Source: Mytilus californianus
Taxonomy: Eukaryota; Mollusca; Bivalvia; Mytilida; Mytilidae
Length of the DNA: 64,000 nt
Reading direction: 5' to 3'
Assembly: GCF_021869535.1 (NCBI RefSeq)
Contig: NW_026262712.1
Location: 97,910,140-97,974,139, forward strand
A model generated the notes under the pieces. The model saw only the letters and a list, made by a program, of their open reading frames with translations, was not told the origin of the DNA and did no database searches. Of this stretch, positions 11,001 to 21,215 are shown in pieces. Position numbers and translations under genes: made by a program. Numbering within the stretch: the first letter of the stretch is position 1; every line of letters starts with the position of its first letter.

Positions 11001-14000
11001 CTATTCTGTAAAACCCCATAACCGACAGTCGGGTATTGTTTATTCCAACAGGTAAAACAGATATGCATTACGTAACTTATGTCTGTAACATTTGCTCTAG
11101 TCTATTTTCCAACCTCACCTGTGCACCCAGCAGGTGATCATGGATGTACACAGATTCGACGCATATTACGCAATATTGCGTATTACCTATATCTTATCTA
11201 TCATCACCTGGGGGCATGACACCTGTAGCTTTCAATTTCAAAAGGTAACCCAGCATTGCGGATAAAGTGTGCCGCATACCTGTAACTTCTGATCGATGTT
11301 TATGGATGTATGTCCAATTTCAGTGTACAAACCTGCACACGTGAACAGGTAGTGAGGTACACTAAGGAGGTACACGATACCAAATTTTAAACACTGAGAT
11401 ATATTGGGCAATACACAAATATGACGAAACTATAAAAAATAATATTATTAAAAAGGGACGCAAAAAAATATTTGCGAAGATAAAAAAATAAATATTTACC
11501 TCAGCCTTTCTCCGCTTCTCATAAGCTCCCCGCTTAGGTATAGGTGACCTTGGCTCAGCTGTTGTTGGTTGTGTCAATGGAATGTCAGGTACCGCATTTG
11601 GACGGAGTTTTGGCTTCATGGTAGGACAGCCCTCGAGATTCTTCAAAATTTCTGGGTCACGATCGTAACATGCATTTGTAAAGTGGGCGGAACAAAGTCT
11701 ATGACCAGTGCTTGGTAGGAAGTCCCATCTCTTACAATAGTGTGTCCACGCCTTCCTGGTTTGAGGGTTACTCGGAAAACGGAAAAAAACTAATTAAACT
11801 GTCCTTCTTATGCCTATTGTTGTATCCACTGGCAGCACACTGAACCATTTTTAATCACTGTCATGGGTTTTGTTTGAAGATATTCGAAAATGAAATTGCG
11901 CTAATTATGCCTATACACCCGTCAGTCAAATATGATTGATGAACCCACTGACGTCACACCCTCGTTCTGAGTGACTTCCGGGATTGAAATATGCATAATT
12001 AGTATGTCGACAGATCGATACATTTAAATTCATATATTATCCTTTTAAACGATAATTATATTGCTTTCGATGTTTTTTTGGGGGTAATTATGTATAAATA
12101 AATATTTATTTCAAAAAAAAAAAAAAAAAAAAAAAATCATGTCACATCTCCTTTAAGAGCCTGTGTTTCTCACCTAGGTCTATGTGCATCTTCATCAATG
12201 GACACTCTCCAACATTGTAGACTAGAGTATAATTCATGACTAATATCTCTTTTTTTTTTGTTGAACTTGTTTTGCTGATCATTTTTCTGTTCACACTTTC
12301 TCTCTATCTTCTATAGCTTTACCCAAAACACAAAAAACGGGTAAAAAAAAGTCGGCATTTAAAGGCAATAACTCATGTTCTTATACTTTATGTCAAAATG
12401 CCTGATTTTGATTGGTTAATACGAGGGAGACAATTTACTCTATCCCATGGCAAACACTCTATTACCCTTCAAGGAGACGCTTGATCAAGTGTGCGCTTAA
12501 TCAAATACGGATGATTGTTATGTATAAGACGTCATAGTTTATTACTTTGAAAATGAAATTTAATAGACAGTACTAACAGAACATTCAGTATAATAAATTA
12601 AATAACACATAGCTGAGAGGGTGATAGAGCAGATTGTTACCCCTCGAAAAGACATTGTCAACCTTGGCTTTGCCTCAGTTGACAATGTTTTCACGGGGTA
12701 ACAATCTGCTCTATCACCCTCTCAGCTATGTGTTATTTATATACTGACCTTTTTGTAGATCTTCTCTTGCTGATCATTTTTTTTTTGTTTTTTATAGTTT
12801 CTATCTGTCTATTATAGTTTTCAGATAAGAGGCAAAGGTGCAAAAATTGGTAAAAATTGTCATTTAATGACACTAACTCATATAAAGAGTTGACAAACGA
12901 TTTCAGCAATACCAACTAAATTGTAGATCTTGCCTTGTGGATCATTTGTGCTCTCCAAAATTCTCTATCTATTACAGTTTCAAAATAAAAGGCAAAAAAT
13001 CAAAATATCATAAAACAAGAATGTGTCCATAGTACACGGATGCCCCACATGCACCATCATTTTCTATGTTCAGTAGACCGTGAAATTGAGGTCAAAACTC
13101 TAATTTGGCATTAAAATTAGAAAGATCATATCATAGGGAATATGTGTACTAAGTTCCCTTCAACGTTGGACTTCAACTTCATCAAAAACTACCTTGACCA
13201 AAAACTTTAATCTGAAGCAGGACAGACGGACGGACGGACCGAAAAACATAATGCCCCTCTACTATCGAAGGTGGGGCATAAAAATCGTCATTTGAGGGCA
13301 ATAACTCCAATAAGGAGTCAACTGAAATATCCGAATTATGATTGTGGTTTAATTTGGCCCAGTAGTTTCAGAGAAGATTATCTTTGTAAAATGTAACTGA
13401 AGACGGCCGATGACAACAACAGATGCCAAGTAATGGCAAAAGATTTGAGGCCAGGAGAGCTAAAAATTATGACCTAGACAAGTATGAGAAAGGAATACTA
13501 AATAGAATTCAGTGATAAACGATGAGGTTTCCTTCCATGAAGTTAGTAAAATGTAGCCTTGTAGACAACAACTTTGTGTTGACATGAAATATCATTGATA
13601 TGTTAATTTTTCCATAAATTTACTAGTCTGAAAAATGGAAAACAAGGCAAAGTAAGTGACTGAATTTTGAATATAAAAGTAAGAACATGTGATTTGATTG
13701 CCAATGAGACAACTTTCCATCAGGGTCCAAATTAGGAAGAAGTTAGCAATTATAGGTCACCTTGCGTCCTTTATATCCTAAACATGAAAGCTTTTACAAT
13801 TGTCTAATGTGAAGCCTGGTTTTGAACGTACCTTGTAGGTTGCACTTTGTAAATACAGCTGTTTCTCAAACCACACCTCTTTTGGGGAGATATTTAATAT
13901 TCATAGGTATGTTAATTTGTTAACGTACTGGTTCCCATTGATGATCTCTGTGTTTCATCTCATAGAGACATCACTTGGGAATGTAACCAGTATAGAAAAA

Positions 14001-17000
14001 CATGGTAGCGGCTAAATTTTAATTCTTAGGAGGTCCAAAAATGGAGGTAAGGGTAGTATAGAATTTTATTATAAGTTTAAACTCTTAGAAGTTCAGGGCA
14101 TATAAATGTTGAAAATATGCCGCACAGCCCTATATTTTGACCTTTGAATAAAATAGTAGTGCATATAAACTTTCCGTTCTGGGATATTATTTTTCACGAA
14201 ACTTCATAGTAAAAGTGTCACAGTTTTAGCCGCAAAGGGAGTTCCTATGGGAAATTGCATTGTCTGTATTTACAGAATTGCAACCTATATAGGGTTAAAA
14301 AATAGAACATACAGAATTTCACAAAATCTGGTTTATCTCAGAGATTTTAAAGAATTTAACTCAAATATGAAGTTTTATAAATATTTCATGAAGATTGAGA
14401 AAATCCTGGGCCTTAACTATGATGACTCAGCATAAATTCACAGTTAACAGTATGCATGGTTTACTTAAAGCCCTGAATTCAAAATAAATTCATAATATAT
14501 GCCTATTTGTAATTTAAATTGTTTAGAAGTGCTTATATTTACTCTTCGCAGTAATTGCAACTCATTGATCCTTCCTAAATATTTCTGGTGGGGTGTTTTT
14601 GTCCTGTCGATAACCCAAAAGTAAGCCGTAACGCCTAAATGTGCTTTTTTGTGACTGCGGCATAAAAAAGTACAAGCTAGAATTACAAAAAGACCTCAGT
14701 AAAACTTACAATAGTGTGTTCTATCCTAAATATGTAGTAAATATTCCACATTGCTAGAAACAGGGAAAAAAATTAGTAAATGTGAGGCCCCAGGAGCAAA
14801 ACACAGAGAAAAATGCCTACCCCTGAGTCATAAAACAGATAATTTAACTTGTAAATGCTATGATTTTTTTATTTTAAAGGTCTTTTATAAAGTAAACAAT
14901 AACTGTGCTAGGAAGTTATGCAAAAATCAGATGTAAGCAGTCATTTCAATCAAACCTTTAGTGAATTTATGCACCAGACTGATATCTTCATAAATACAAC
15001 TTTTGCAAATATGGCTTTGTTTAAACACTTCTAGGACATATATTAACTAACTTATGTTAGATATATGGTTAGGGATGATACTGTTGTGACAAAAATTCTA
15101 AACTGACCATTTGAGGCAGAAATTGTGAACTTTCATTGACAAATAGGCATACAGTAAGATGTGGACTGGAGACACAGGCAGGATTGGATACTTTGTATAA
15201 TCTTGAATGTTGGAATGCTTAACTACTAAACAATACATTTATAGTATTCTAAAATGCTTTCAATTTGTTATCAGAATAGTTTCAAACAGGTTTTAGACAG
15301 TTCATGTCAGAAAACATGCACATAGGGTAAGCTGGCAATAATTAGAGTCTTGTTTTCAAAATCTTTAAAAAATTGAAACAGGGGTAGGGGTATAAAATGT
15401 ATTGTAAAAGGAGACTTAGAGTATATGCAGTGATTTCTTTAAGGCTATAATTCTGATAAATAAGTATTGTTGTGAGAAAAAGTGTTTTTAGAGAGTTTTC
15501 TACTTGAATAAATGTTTGTATAGGTTGCACTTTGTAAATACAGCTGTTTCTCAAACCACACCTCTTTTGGGGAGATATTTAATATTCATAGGTATGTTAA
15601 TTTGTTAACGTACTGGTTCCCATTGATGATCTCTGTGTTTCATCTCATAGAGACATCACTTGGGAATGTAACCAGTATAGAAAAACATGGTAGCGGCTAA
15701 ATTTTAATTCTTAGGAGGTCCAAAAATGGAGGTAAGGGTAGTATAGAATTTTATTATAAGTTTAAACTCTTAGAAGTTCAGGGCATATAAATGTTGAAAA
15801 TATGCCGCACAGCCCTATATTTTGACCTTTGAATAAAATAGTAGTGCATATAAACTTTCCGTTCTGGGATATTATTTTTCACGAAACTTCATAGTAAAAG
15901 TGTCACAGTTTTAGCCGCAAAGGGAGTTCCTATGGGAAATTGCATTGTCTGTATTTACAGAATTGCAACCTGTAAATGGTTGTCTGGTACATCTCTGACT
16001 TTTTTGTTCTCTGTAACTGTTAGTATAATACACATGTGTTGATGTCTTTTCATCATTGGCTTTAGGTTGACAAAATGAATTATTGGTGACCTCTGCCAGA
16101 TCGAGGTCATCCATCGTGACCTGCATGAACGTGTTTTCAGTTGATGGAGTGGGAGTAGTATTCCAACCATTGGTATCCTCAAATACTTCAGATGTCTGAA
16201 ATAAATCAATACATAGAAGTGTGCATTCAAACAATAAATATTCTTTATCGGCAGGTTTTGTCAATCTTAATAGGACCTAATAGCTGAAAACCAAGAAATT
16301 ACAGAGATGCATTTCTCTCATGTATCCTAGATTTGCACCATAATCTATAATAAAAAATATAAAAATGACTAGCCTTGACTACATGTCAATAGAATATATG
16401 TCATATGTAAGTTAGGAAATGCTAACCCTCGGTAGTACCTGACATGACTATATTATAGGATGTACTGTCCACATTATGAGTTTGTCTATTTTTGTATGTG
16501 TGCATGTTTATATTGCTACAGAAGTAAATATGGCTGCATTTTGGTACTTAAGGAAAGACATAAGAATAAAGAAGAGGTCTCATACATTATATTTGAAATG
16601 CTTCGTTTATATTAGCAAAGTCATTCCACAAGAAATACACAACAAGAAAATGTGTCCATAGAACACCATGCCTCACTCACTATATCACATTTCCATGTTA
16701 ATTAATGAACCCCAAAAACTGGATGAAAACCCAAATTTGGAATGTATTTAAAAAAATTGTATAATGTTGCATTGAACCATGTGTTTCACCTGGGACTGCT
16801 ATTGTCAGTGTAAAATTGTATGATGACTGATAAATATCTTAGTCCATTTATCAGTTAAATACAGGAAAATAAAAAGAATACAAAACTTCTTCAGATATTG
16901 TTTCTATATCATGAAGAATCTTCTATCAAATGTCTTTAAAATTGTATAGGATTTGACAAAAAAAAAGAAGAATCTCTGAAGTTTTGACAAAGATAAGTTT

Positions 17001-20000
17001 CAAGTTGATTTGATTACCACTTCCTAGTAAACTACATGAAAACCAAAATTTCAAACTGATTTGAAACAGAGGGCACCTGGACAAACACACAAACATGAAA
17101 ATATTATGTCTTTATTTGTAATAAGCTAAAACAGGGGAAGTAACTCCAAAATTAATTTCTAACACGTTTACTGTTTGCTTGTCGCTCACAAGTTGAGATG
17201 GACGGCGTTTTTTGTGAAGGCATAGTTGTACTTTGATGACTTAAATTCTATTCTAAATTCATAAAAGTCTTCATTTATACACTCTTCTTGGAGATCGAAA
17301 ATGCCGACCCAAGCTAAAAACACTCGCTGACACATTCATCAAATGTATGACAAAAAGGTACATTGTCTTAATTAAATTACCTAGTTATTAACACCTTTTA
17401 AGTCTTATCCACTGTAATTGATTGTAATGACATGATTAACCTGGGGGCAATCACCTGGTGTCATATATGTAATTTAACTTTGTGATAAGAAATCGATGAA
17501 ACAAAAAACAATTTTACCAAAACGGCACAAGGGTTTTTGGGAAAAAGGCGTCAGGGCAGAAGGGCGCTGATGAAGGCACCCATGGCGCGACTGAGGGCGC
17601 CCTTCTATTTTGGGCTAACGAGACCACTGTCTAAAATACCAGATAACTGATTGACAGTAAGTGACAGTATATTGGCTTTACTTTGACCTTGATGATCTGA
17701 CCCTAGCAACAAAAATTACCCTATTGTTTTTTTTTTTTTATTTCATTCACTTCTTTAATAATAACATATCTAATCAAATTACATAGAATTCTTCAACATC
17801 ATAATGGTTTTTTTTTGTTATTCTGTAAACATTAAATATTTTTAAAAAAAATATAGTTAAAACTTAAATTATTTTTTTTATTGTGGACATATGTAATAAT
17901 TATTTAGATAATAATACTTTAGAATAATGATATAAGCAGATAAGTACTAAAACTAAGTATTAAACTTCTTTGGCAAAATTTAATGTTTTATTTTGTTATA
18001 TTTGGCACAATCACTAAACACCAAAATATCCAATAGATCAGGATGTTTAAGGGTTTATTATGAAATCTAAAGTTTACGGAGATACCTTATGTTTCTATTT
18101 AAACATATCAAATAAGGTAAATTAAAATTAATTGATAGATTTTCATCCCTGCCCGCCCCAATTTGATAATTTTTTTTCTATGCCTCTGCCATGGCGGAGG
18201 GGGCATTAAGTGCTACCCTTGTCTGTCCCGTCCGTACGTCCAAAAAATTACTTTCTCTATTCTCTAACTTTAGCTTGCCTCAACCAAATGTTATAAAACT
18301 TACACACAATGCTTATTACCACAAATAAAATTAAGAATGGAAATGGGTAATATGTCAAAGAGACAACAACCCGACCAAAGAGCAGAAAACAGCCGAAGGC
18401 CACCAATGGGTCTTCAATGCAGCGAGAAAATCCCGCACCCGGAGTTGGTAGATCAAATTCGAAATTGGGTGGCATAACTTTTACCGTTCATGAGTTATGC
18501 CCCTTTATAAACATAAAAATTGCTGAATTTTTCATTTCTGTTCTCTAACTTGAGTTTGCCTCAACCAAATGTATTGAAACTTATACACAATGTTTATAAT
18601 CACAAAATGGTCTTACCTATGCGAATCCTGCATCTGTATGTGGAAGCTGACTCATGCATATTTACAAGCCGGGGAATCTGTGGCCTATAGACACATTCTC
18701 CATTTATTTAAATATTATTTTGTTCACTTCCATTACCGTTAACCGCCGATAATTTCATTTCATTCACAATTTCCTAATGCAAATTTCAGTTTTCTTCGAG
18801 TAATTTAACCAAAGAATTTAGTCAACATATTCTCTGGCACTTTGATGACAAAATTATCTTCCAAGAATAGAGATTGATTATGAGAAGGGCATGAAGTGTC
18901 CAAGAACGTAAATCCTTGTATGTTACAAATTTCAGTGATTAGAAAACTGTTTTTTTTATTCATACAATGAATTTGTATCAGGAAATTTGGACTGATATCC
19001 AAAGCGCAAGAATCATGAAACACATTGGTACAAAAAACATGACTGCAATAAAAATTGACACAAGCAAAAACTTGAGCAAACGAACTTGTGCAATTTCTGA
19101 TGACTGTATATTGAGTACAAAAAGTCAGCCAACATACAAAATGTATAACAGAAAGCCCTTAGATTTACACCTAGGCTGTTGTTTTTTGTTGCCAAACAGC
19201 AAACACCCACTGTCCCCAGTCCCTCAATAGAGCCATTAAACAACTTCTTTTTGGTTAAGTTCATGTTTTACATTAAAATTGTAGTTATATTTGCACCTTG
19301 CATAAGAATCTTAAAGGCATCAACTCTAGTATTTTCAACACCGTTTGAGGTTATATTTCACTCTGTACTCATAATACTTGTTTTACATACTAATGCATAT
19401 ATGGTTCATTTTATGGGCACTACAAAGCATAGCTTAGAAAGCAAAATAAATTTGATGTAGATTGTCTAAAAGAGAGCATTTCTCAACGTTTTTGCTATTT
19501 ATTGAAAATAGGTTTCTAAAGTGGCAATTACATGTAAAACAGTGATTGCCAATCAGAAATCTTTATGTAGAATTCCTTATATATACATGATATAAGCTTA
19601 TCATTACCCTTGAATGCATATGAAGAAAACATTACAAAAGGTTTCGGAGGAAATGCAAACTAAAAAAAAATCCTCCCACCCGTACCATTTTTTTTTTAAA
19701 ATCTGGATGAACATGATGAAAATCTACTAAATAATTTTAGTTGGCCTAAACAGATGCATTCTTTTTAGTCAACATCAATTTCATCTATAAAATTTGAAGC
19801 CACCAACCTGACTATATTCTGATTCAGACAATGGCCGCCTCGTCAATTTTTTCGACACAGGTGAACTGGAATCGGCATCAGATATGCTAGCCACACCTCT
19901 TTTCCTTTGACGGGGAGGTGGGTGTGGTGTATTGTTTTTGTCATTTTCTAATTTTCTCCTTTTAGGTGACATACAGCTTTTAAAATCAGGGAAAGTCTTT

Positions 20001-20674
20001 TTAAAGGGAGATAATCCATCAGGTAAACAGGGAGATTCTGGACATGTTGTTGTATCATCATTTACAGGTTGTAATTTAGCTTTAATCTACAAAAAAAAGC
20101 ACATTTTCACTTATATATCCATAAGCTATATTGTAGAATTCTGTAACACATTTCAGCAACAAAAGAAATTTTTAGAATTTTGGACTGGAAAGTTATTGTT
20201 GAATTTTTCATATGATATGTACATGTAGAAATAATAATGTGGAAAAAATGTATTTCATTTCTTTGTTTTAAAAAAATCTACACACCTTTACAAGCCTATA
20301 AGAAATTTGTAAAATTTTAAAAACCTAAGGTTGTGTTACAACAATACCCCTTTAAAAAACACTAAGAATTAGTATCCCATAGACAAATAACAAGCATTTC
20401 AAAACATTTTCCCAGAAGTGCAATTTCCTCAAAGACAGTTAGAAATGAATAGGGGTTGACAGGCAGTGTAATTATGCATAGCCATTTAAAAAAAACCTCA
20501 AGGGGTTACAAACTGTATGAAAAATTAAAAAAAAAATGTCAAGACATTTCTCTATAGTTAACCTTTTTGTCCTCCATCTTTTCTTGTTTTTTCTGTCGCC
20601 ATAGTGATTTTCCTCTCATTGGTAGTTTGTTGCTGCTGGGTTTTCTCAGAGTTGATCTGTTATTACATAATTTT
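5087..20674 (-). CDS. Unrecognised, probably nuclear protein gene (four exons seen, partial at the 5' end)
   Basis: Four minus-strand exons fit together by splice site and phase: 20674-20563, 20086-19808 (93 codons, phase 0 at both ends), 16195-15970 and a terminal exon 5189-5087 with TAG. The protein is rich in Lys, Arg, Ser, Thr and Pro, with basic stretches such as SPKRRKLEND and PRQRKRGV that look like nuclear localisation signals, and an acidic patch TMDDLDLAEV. It ends in a Cys-containing tail with TGRGFTKTCHS. I do not recognise the family. The exon at 15970 ends exactly where a TRIM-like element (13838-15970) is inserted; the original donor appears to be AAG|GTACGT at the far side of the element, and only that donor is in phase (AG|G) with the terminal exon. 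The last intron also holds the 6.8 kb Kolobok-like element. Upstream exons and the start codon were not found. Exon calls are inference from sequence only. Confidence 0.6.
5559..5570 (+). promoter_or_regulatory. CRE-containing word TGACGTCAGTGG, left promoter of the transposon
   Basis: The palindromic CRE/ATF site TGACGTCA lies 67 bases before the ATG at 5633 and about 190 bases inside the left end. The same 12 bases occur in inverted orientation near the right end (11945-11956). An E-box CACGTG lies just upstream at 5546. Confidence 0.5.
5633..7550 (+). CDS. P2X7 cytoplasmic ballast-like zinc protein, stand-alone (transposon cargo)
   Basis: Three exons: 5633-5808, 6569-6789 and 7394-7550, 184 codons plus stop. 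Splicing joins TG|G to give W-C-D-C-G-N-C, then E-C-V-C-C, CITEHEIF and, in the last exon, YRRFVQWIWHRLGRHNRKI and KIRDSFPSE. This order of Cys pairs and the C-terminal aromatic-basic helix is that of the zinc-binding cytoplasmic (ballast) domain of P2X7 receptors, found in many invertebrates and fish as separate P2X7-like proteins without the channel. No transmembrane segment is present. The phases only close if one base is added in the TT at 6756-6757, so there is a 1-base frameshift or assembly error there. Start chosen at the first ATG after the CRE promoter; a poly(A) signal AATAAA follows at 7609. Function in the element is unknown; DNA or zinc binding is inference. Confidence 0.82.
7609..7614 (+). 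terminator. Poly(A) signal AATAAA of the P2X7-like gene
   Basis: AATAAA 59 bases after the stop codon at 7548-7550, a normal position for a short 3' UTR. Confidence 0.55.
8558..8721. mobile_element. Small CAG-ended MITE nested in the transposase intron
   Basis: A 164-bp GC-rich segment begins CAGTGGCGGATCCA and ends in the imperfect inverse of it (TAAATCTGCCTCTG). It contains runs GGGGGGCC and CCCCCCCC. Elements with these ends are common in many marine animals and I know them as short non-autonomous DNA transposons. It sits in the intron between the exons at 8202 and 8820. Confidence 0.65.
10050..10455. repeat. Mussel interspersed repeat fragments
   Basis: At 10064-10200 the TTGTTGAAGGC...TTGTGGAGAGTTGTATTCTTGGCAATCATA family (also at 29925 and 31857), and at 10265-10450 the TGTCCTAAGTCAGGAATCTGATG...GGGGCCCTTTATAG family. 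They occupy the place where the catalytic exons of the transposase should be, so insertion-linked deletion is possible. Confidence 0.6.
11945..11956 (-). promoter_or_regulatory. CRE-containing word, right promoter of the transposon
   Basis: CCACTGACGTCA, the exact inverse of the left copy, lies about 97 bases upstream of the transposase ATG (11848) and about 198 bases inside the right end, mirroring the left side. Confidence 0.5.
12158..13834. other. Intron of the nuclear-protein gene with interspersed repeats
   Basis: No gene seen apart from the flanking exons. It is packed with recurrent bivalve repeat modules: three related pieces near 12230-12400, 12750-12990 and 13285-13450 (words GATCATTT, GGCAATAACTC), a 13018-13279 module with GACGGACGGACGG and ATAATGCCCCTCTAC, and at 13683-13750 the TGCCAATGAGACAACTTTCC family, also found at the right edge of the window. 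Confidence 0.6.
12600..12738. repeat. Long palindrome with perfect 44-bp arms
   Basis: Arms 12600-12643 and 12695-12738 are exact reverse complements, and most of the 51-base centre also pairs (ACATTGTCAAC with GTTGACAATGT). Transcribed either way it would form a hairpin of about 65 base pairs. I recognise it as a recurrent mussel sequence; its mode of spread is not known to me. Confidence 0.93.
13834..15974. mobile_element. TRIM-like non-autonomous element with identical 451-bp terminal repeats
   Basis: Direct repeats 13836-14286 and 15521-15971 are identical as far as I can compare by eye. Each repeat starts GGTTGCA and ends TGCAACC and has about 22 bp of imperfect terminal inversion (GTAAATACAG). 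The whole 2,133-bp unit 13838-15970 is flanked by TGTA on both sides (13834-13837 and 15971-15974). The 1.2-kb inside codes for nothing I recognise, and I see no clear primer binding site or polypurine tract, so it may instead be two MITEs with captured DNA. Each single repeat is also flanked by TA on at least one side. Confidence 0.65.
16196..18325. other. Intronic stretch of the nuclear-protein gene
   Basis: AT-rich with no exon I can support. 16640-17110 is a degraded copy of the same family as 13018 (ACAAGAAAATGTGTCCATAG) and 18180-18310 is a repeat with TCTCTAACTTTAGCTTGCC that recurs at 18540. Confidence 0.5.
18326..18475 (-). repeat. 3' tail fragment of a Penelope-like element
   Basis: Reverse complement of the tail seen intact at 55995-56145 (GTCGGGTTGTTGTCTCTTTG and GGCCTTCGGCTGTT). 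This tail without the reverse transcriptase is one of the commonest mussel repeats. Confidence 0.75.
18476..19807. other. Intronic stretch, no gene seen
   Basis: Contains a short open minus-strand stretch at about 18822-18952 with AG and GT borders, but its phase does not fit between the neighbouring exons, so I do not call it. Confidence 0.45.
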
Positions 20675-21088
20675 CTACAAAACAGAAAATATTAACAATA
20701 ATGTTATTATTCATTTCTCAACACTATTTTTGATAATATAACATTTTCTTACTAAACAATGAAATTTATCCATCTGCATGGTCTTATTTTTAAATATTAA
20801 AATTTAACTGTCTCCAGTGGATAAATATCATATCACACTTGATGCAGTGGTAGAATCTATACGTGTCTGTATTTTAAATGATTTTCACTTCTATACTGGA
20901 ATTCAATATATCTGTTTATGTTATGCATTTCACAGGATCTTCTTTTTTCTTGCCCTGATATTAATGAAACTCATTATTCACTTATGACAGTAAGTATAAT
21001 TAATTGCAGTTTCAAGAGTCGTAACCGTTTGCTGAACATTTTAAATCTCATGACATGTCTAATTATTCAACATTATTTATATTATATA
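20675..21088. other. AT-rich stretch, nothing seen
   Basis: Lies upstream of the first exon seen for the nuclear-protein gene. A start codon or promoter for that gene should be near here or in 21.2-21.8 kb but I could not place one. Confidence 0.4.
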
Positions 21089-21215
21089 GTGCTATTTGAC
21101 CCTACGATATCTACTTGTTTGACATTTTGCAGATCATGTGATATTTGACCATACAATATCTACTTGTTTGACATTTTGCAGATCATATGATATTTGACCA
21201 TACGATAACTACCTG
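21089..21215. repeat. About 49-bp tandem repeat, 2.5 copies
   Basis: Unit contains CTACTTGTTTGACATTTTGC then AGATCATGTGATA. The words GACATTTTG, GATCATGTGATA and CTACTTG are shared with the 63-bp array at 22002-22483, so this may be an older, partly deleted relative of it. Confidence 0.7.

Larger units (their letters stand above)
8018..11848 (-). pseudogene. THAP-domain Kolobok-like transposase, catalytic block missing
   Basis: Exons on the minus strand: 11848-11500, 9900-9655, 9258-9087, 8971-8820 and 8202-8018. The first encodes a THAP domain (start MVQC, then WTHYCKRWDFL, RLCSAHF, and an AVPDIP box). The later exons match the C-terminal part of Kolobok-like transposases: WIKSIVNHIYW, KWLSIMNHMCNKH, CDHGELS, LEVFHS, LCVAALHYN and a closing RHRSRF. 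Defects: the second zinc-ligand Cys of THAP is Tyr (GYNN); one extra base in the A runs at 11776-11789 (plus strand) shifts the frame; the 9087/8971 junction reads TGA where the family has Arg (CGA). Exon 1 ends in phase 0 but the next needs phase 1, and nothing between 9901 and 11499 encodes the DDE core, so internal exons have been lost. Not functional as it stands. Confidence 0.78.
5368..12157. mobile_element. Kolobok-like DNA transposon with TTAA duplications and two convergent genes
   Basis: The element occupies 5372-12153 and is flanked by TTAA at 5368-5371 and 12154-12157. Its ends are inverted copies of AGGAGAYGTGACAY followed by a run of T. Inside are a plus-strand gene (5633-7550, P2X7 ballast-like protein) and a minus-strand gene (11848-8018, THAP-domain transposase remnant) that converge with about 470 bases between their stop codons. 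A TTAA target duplication together with a THAP-bearing transposase is the hallmark of the Kolobok superfamily; piggyBac also uses TTAA but lacks THAP. The identical 5 bases outside both TTAA copies (GGCTC/GAGCC) mean either a palindromic target or slightly longer ends. The copy is damaged: the catalytic exon block is absent. Confidence 0.8.

Noticed and set aside
18822-18952. Possible exon on the minus strand with AG and GT borders
   Set aside because: Its phase does not fit between the exons at 19808 and 16195, which fit each other directly; donor GTTAAA is weak.
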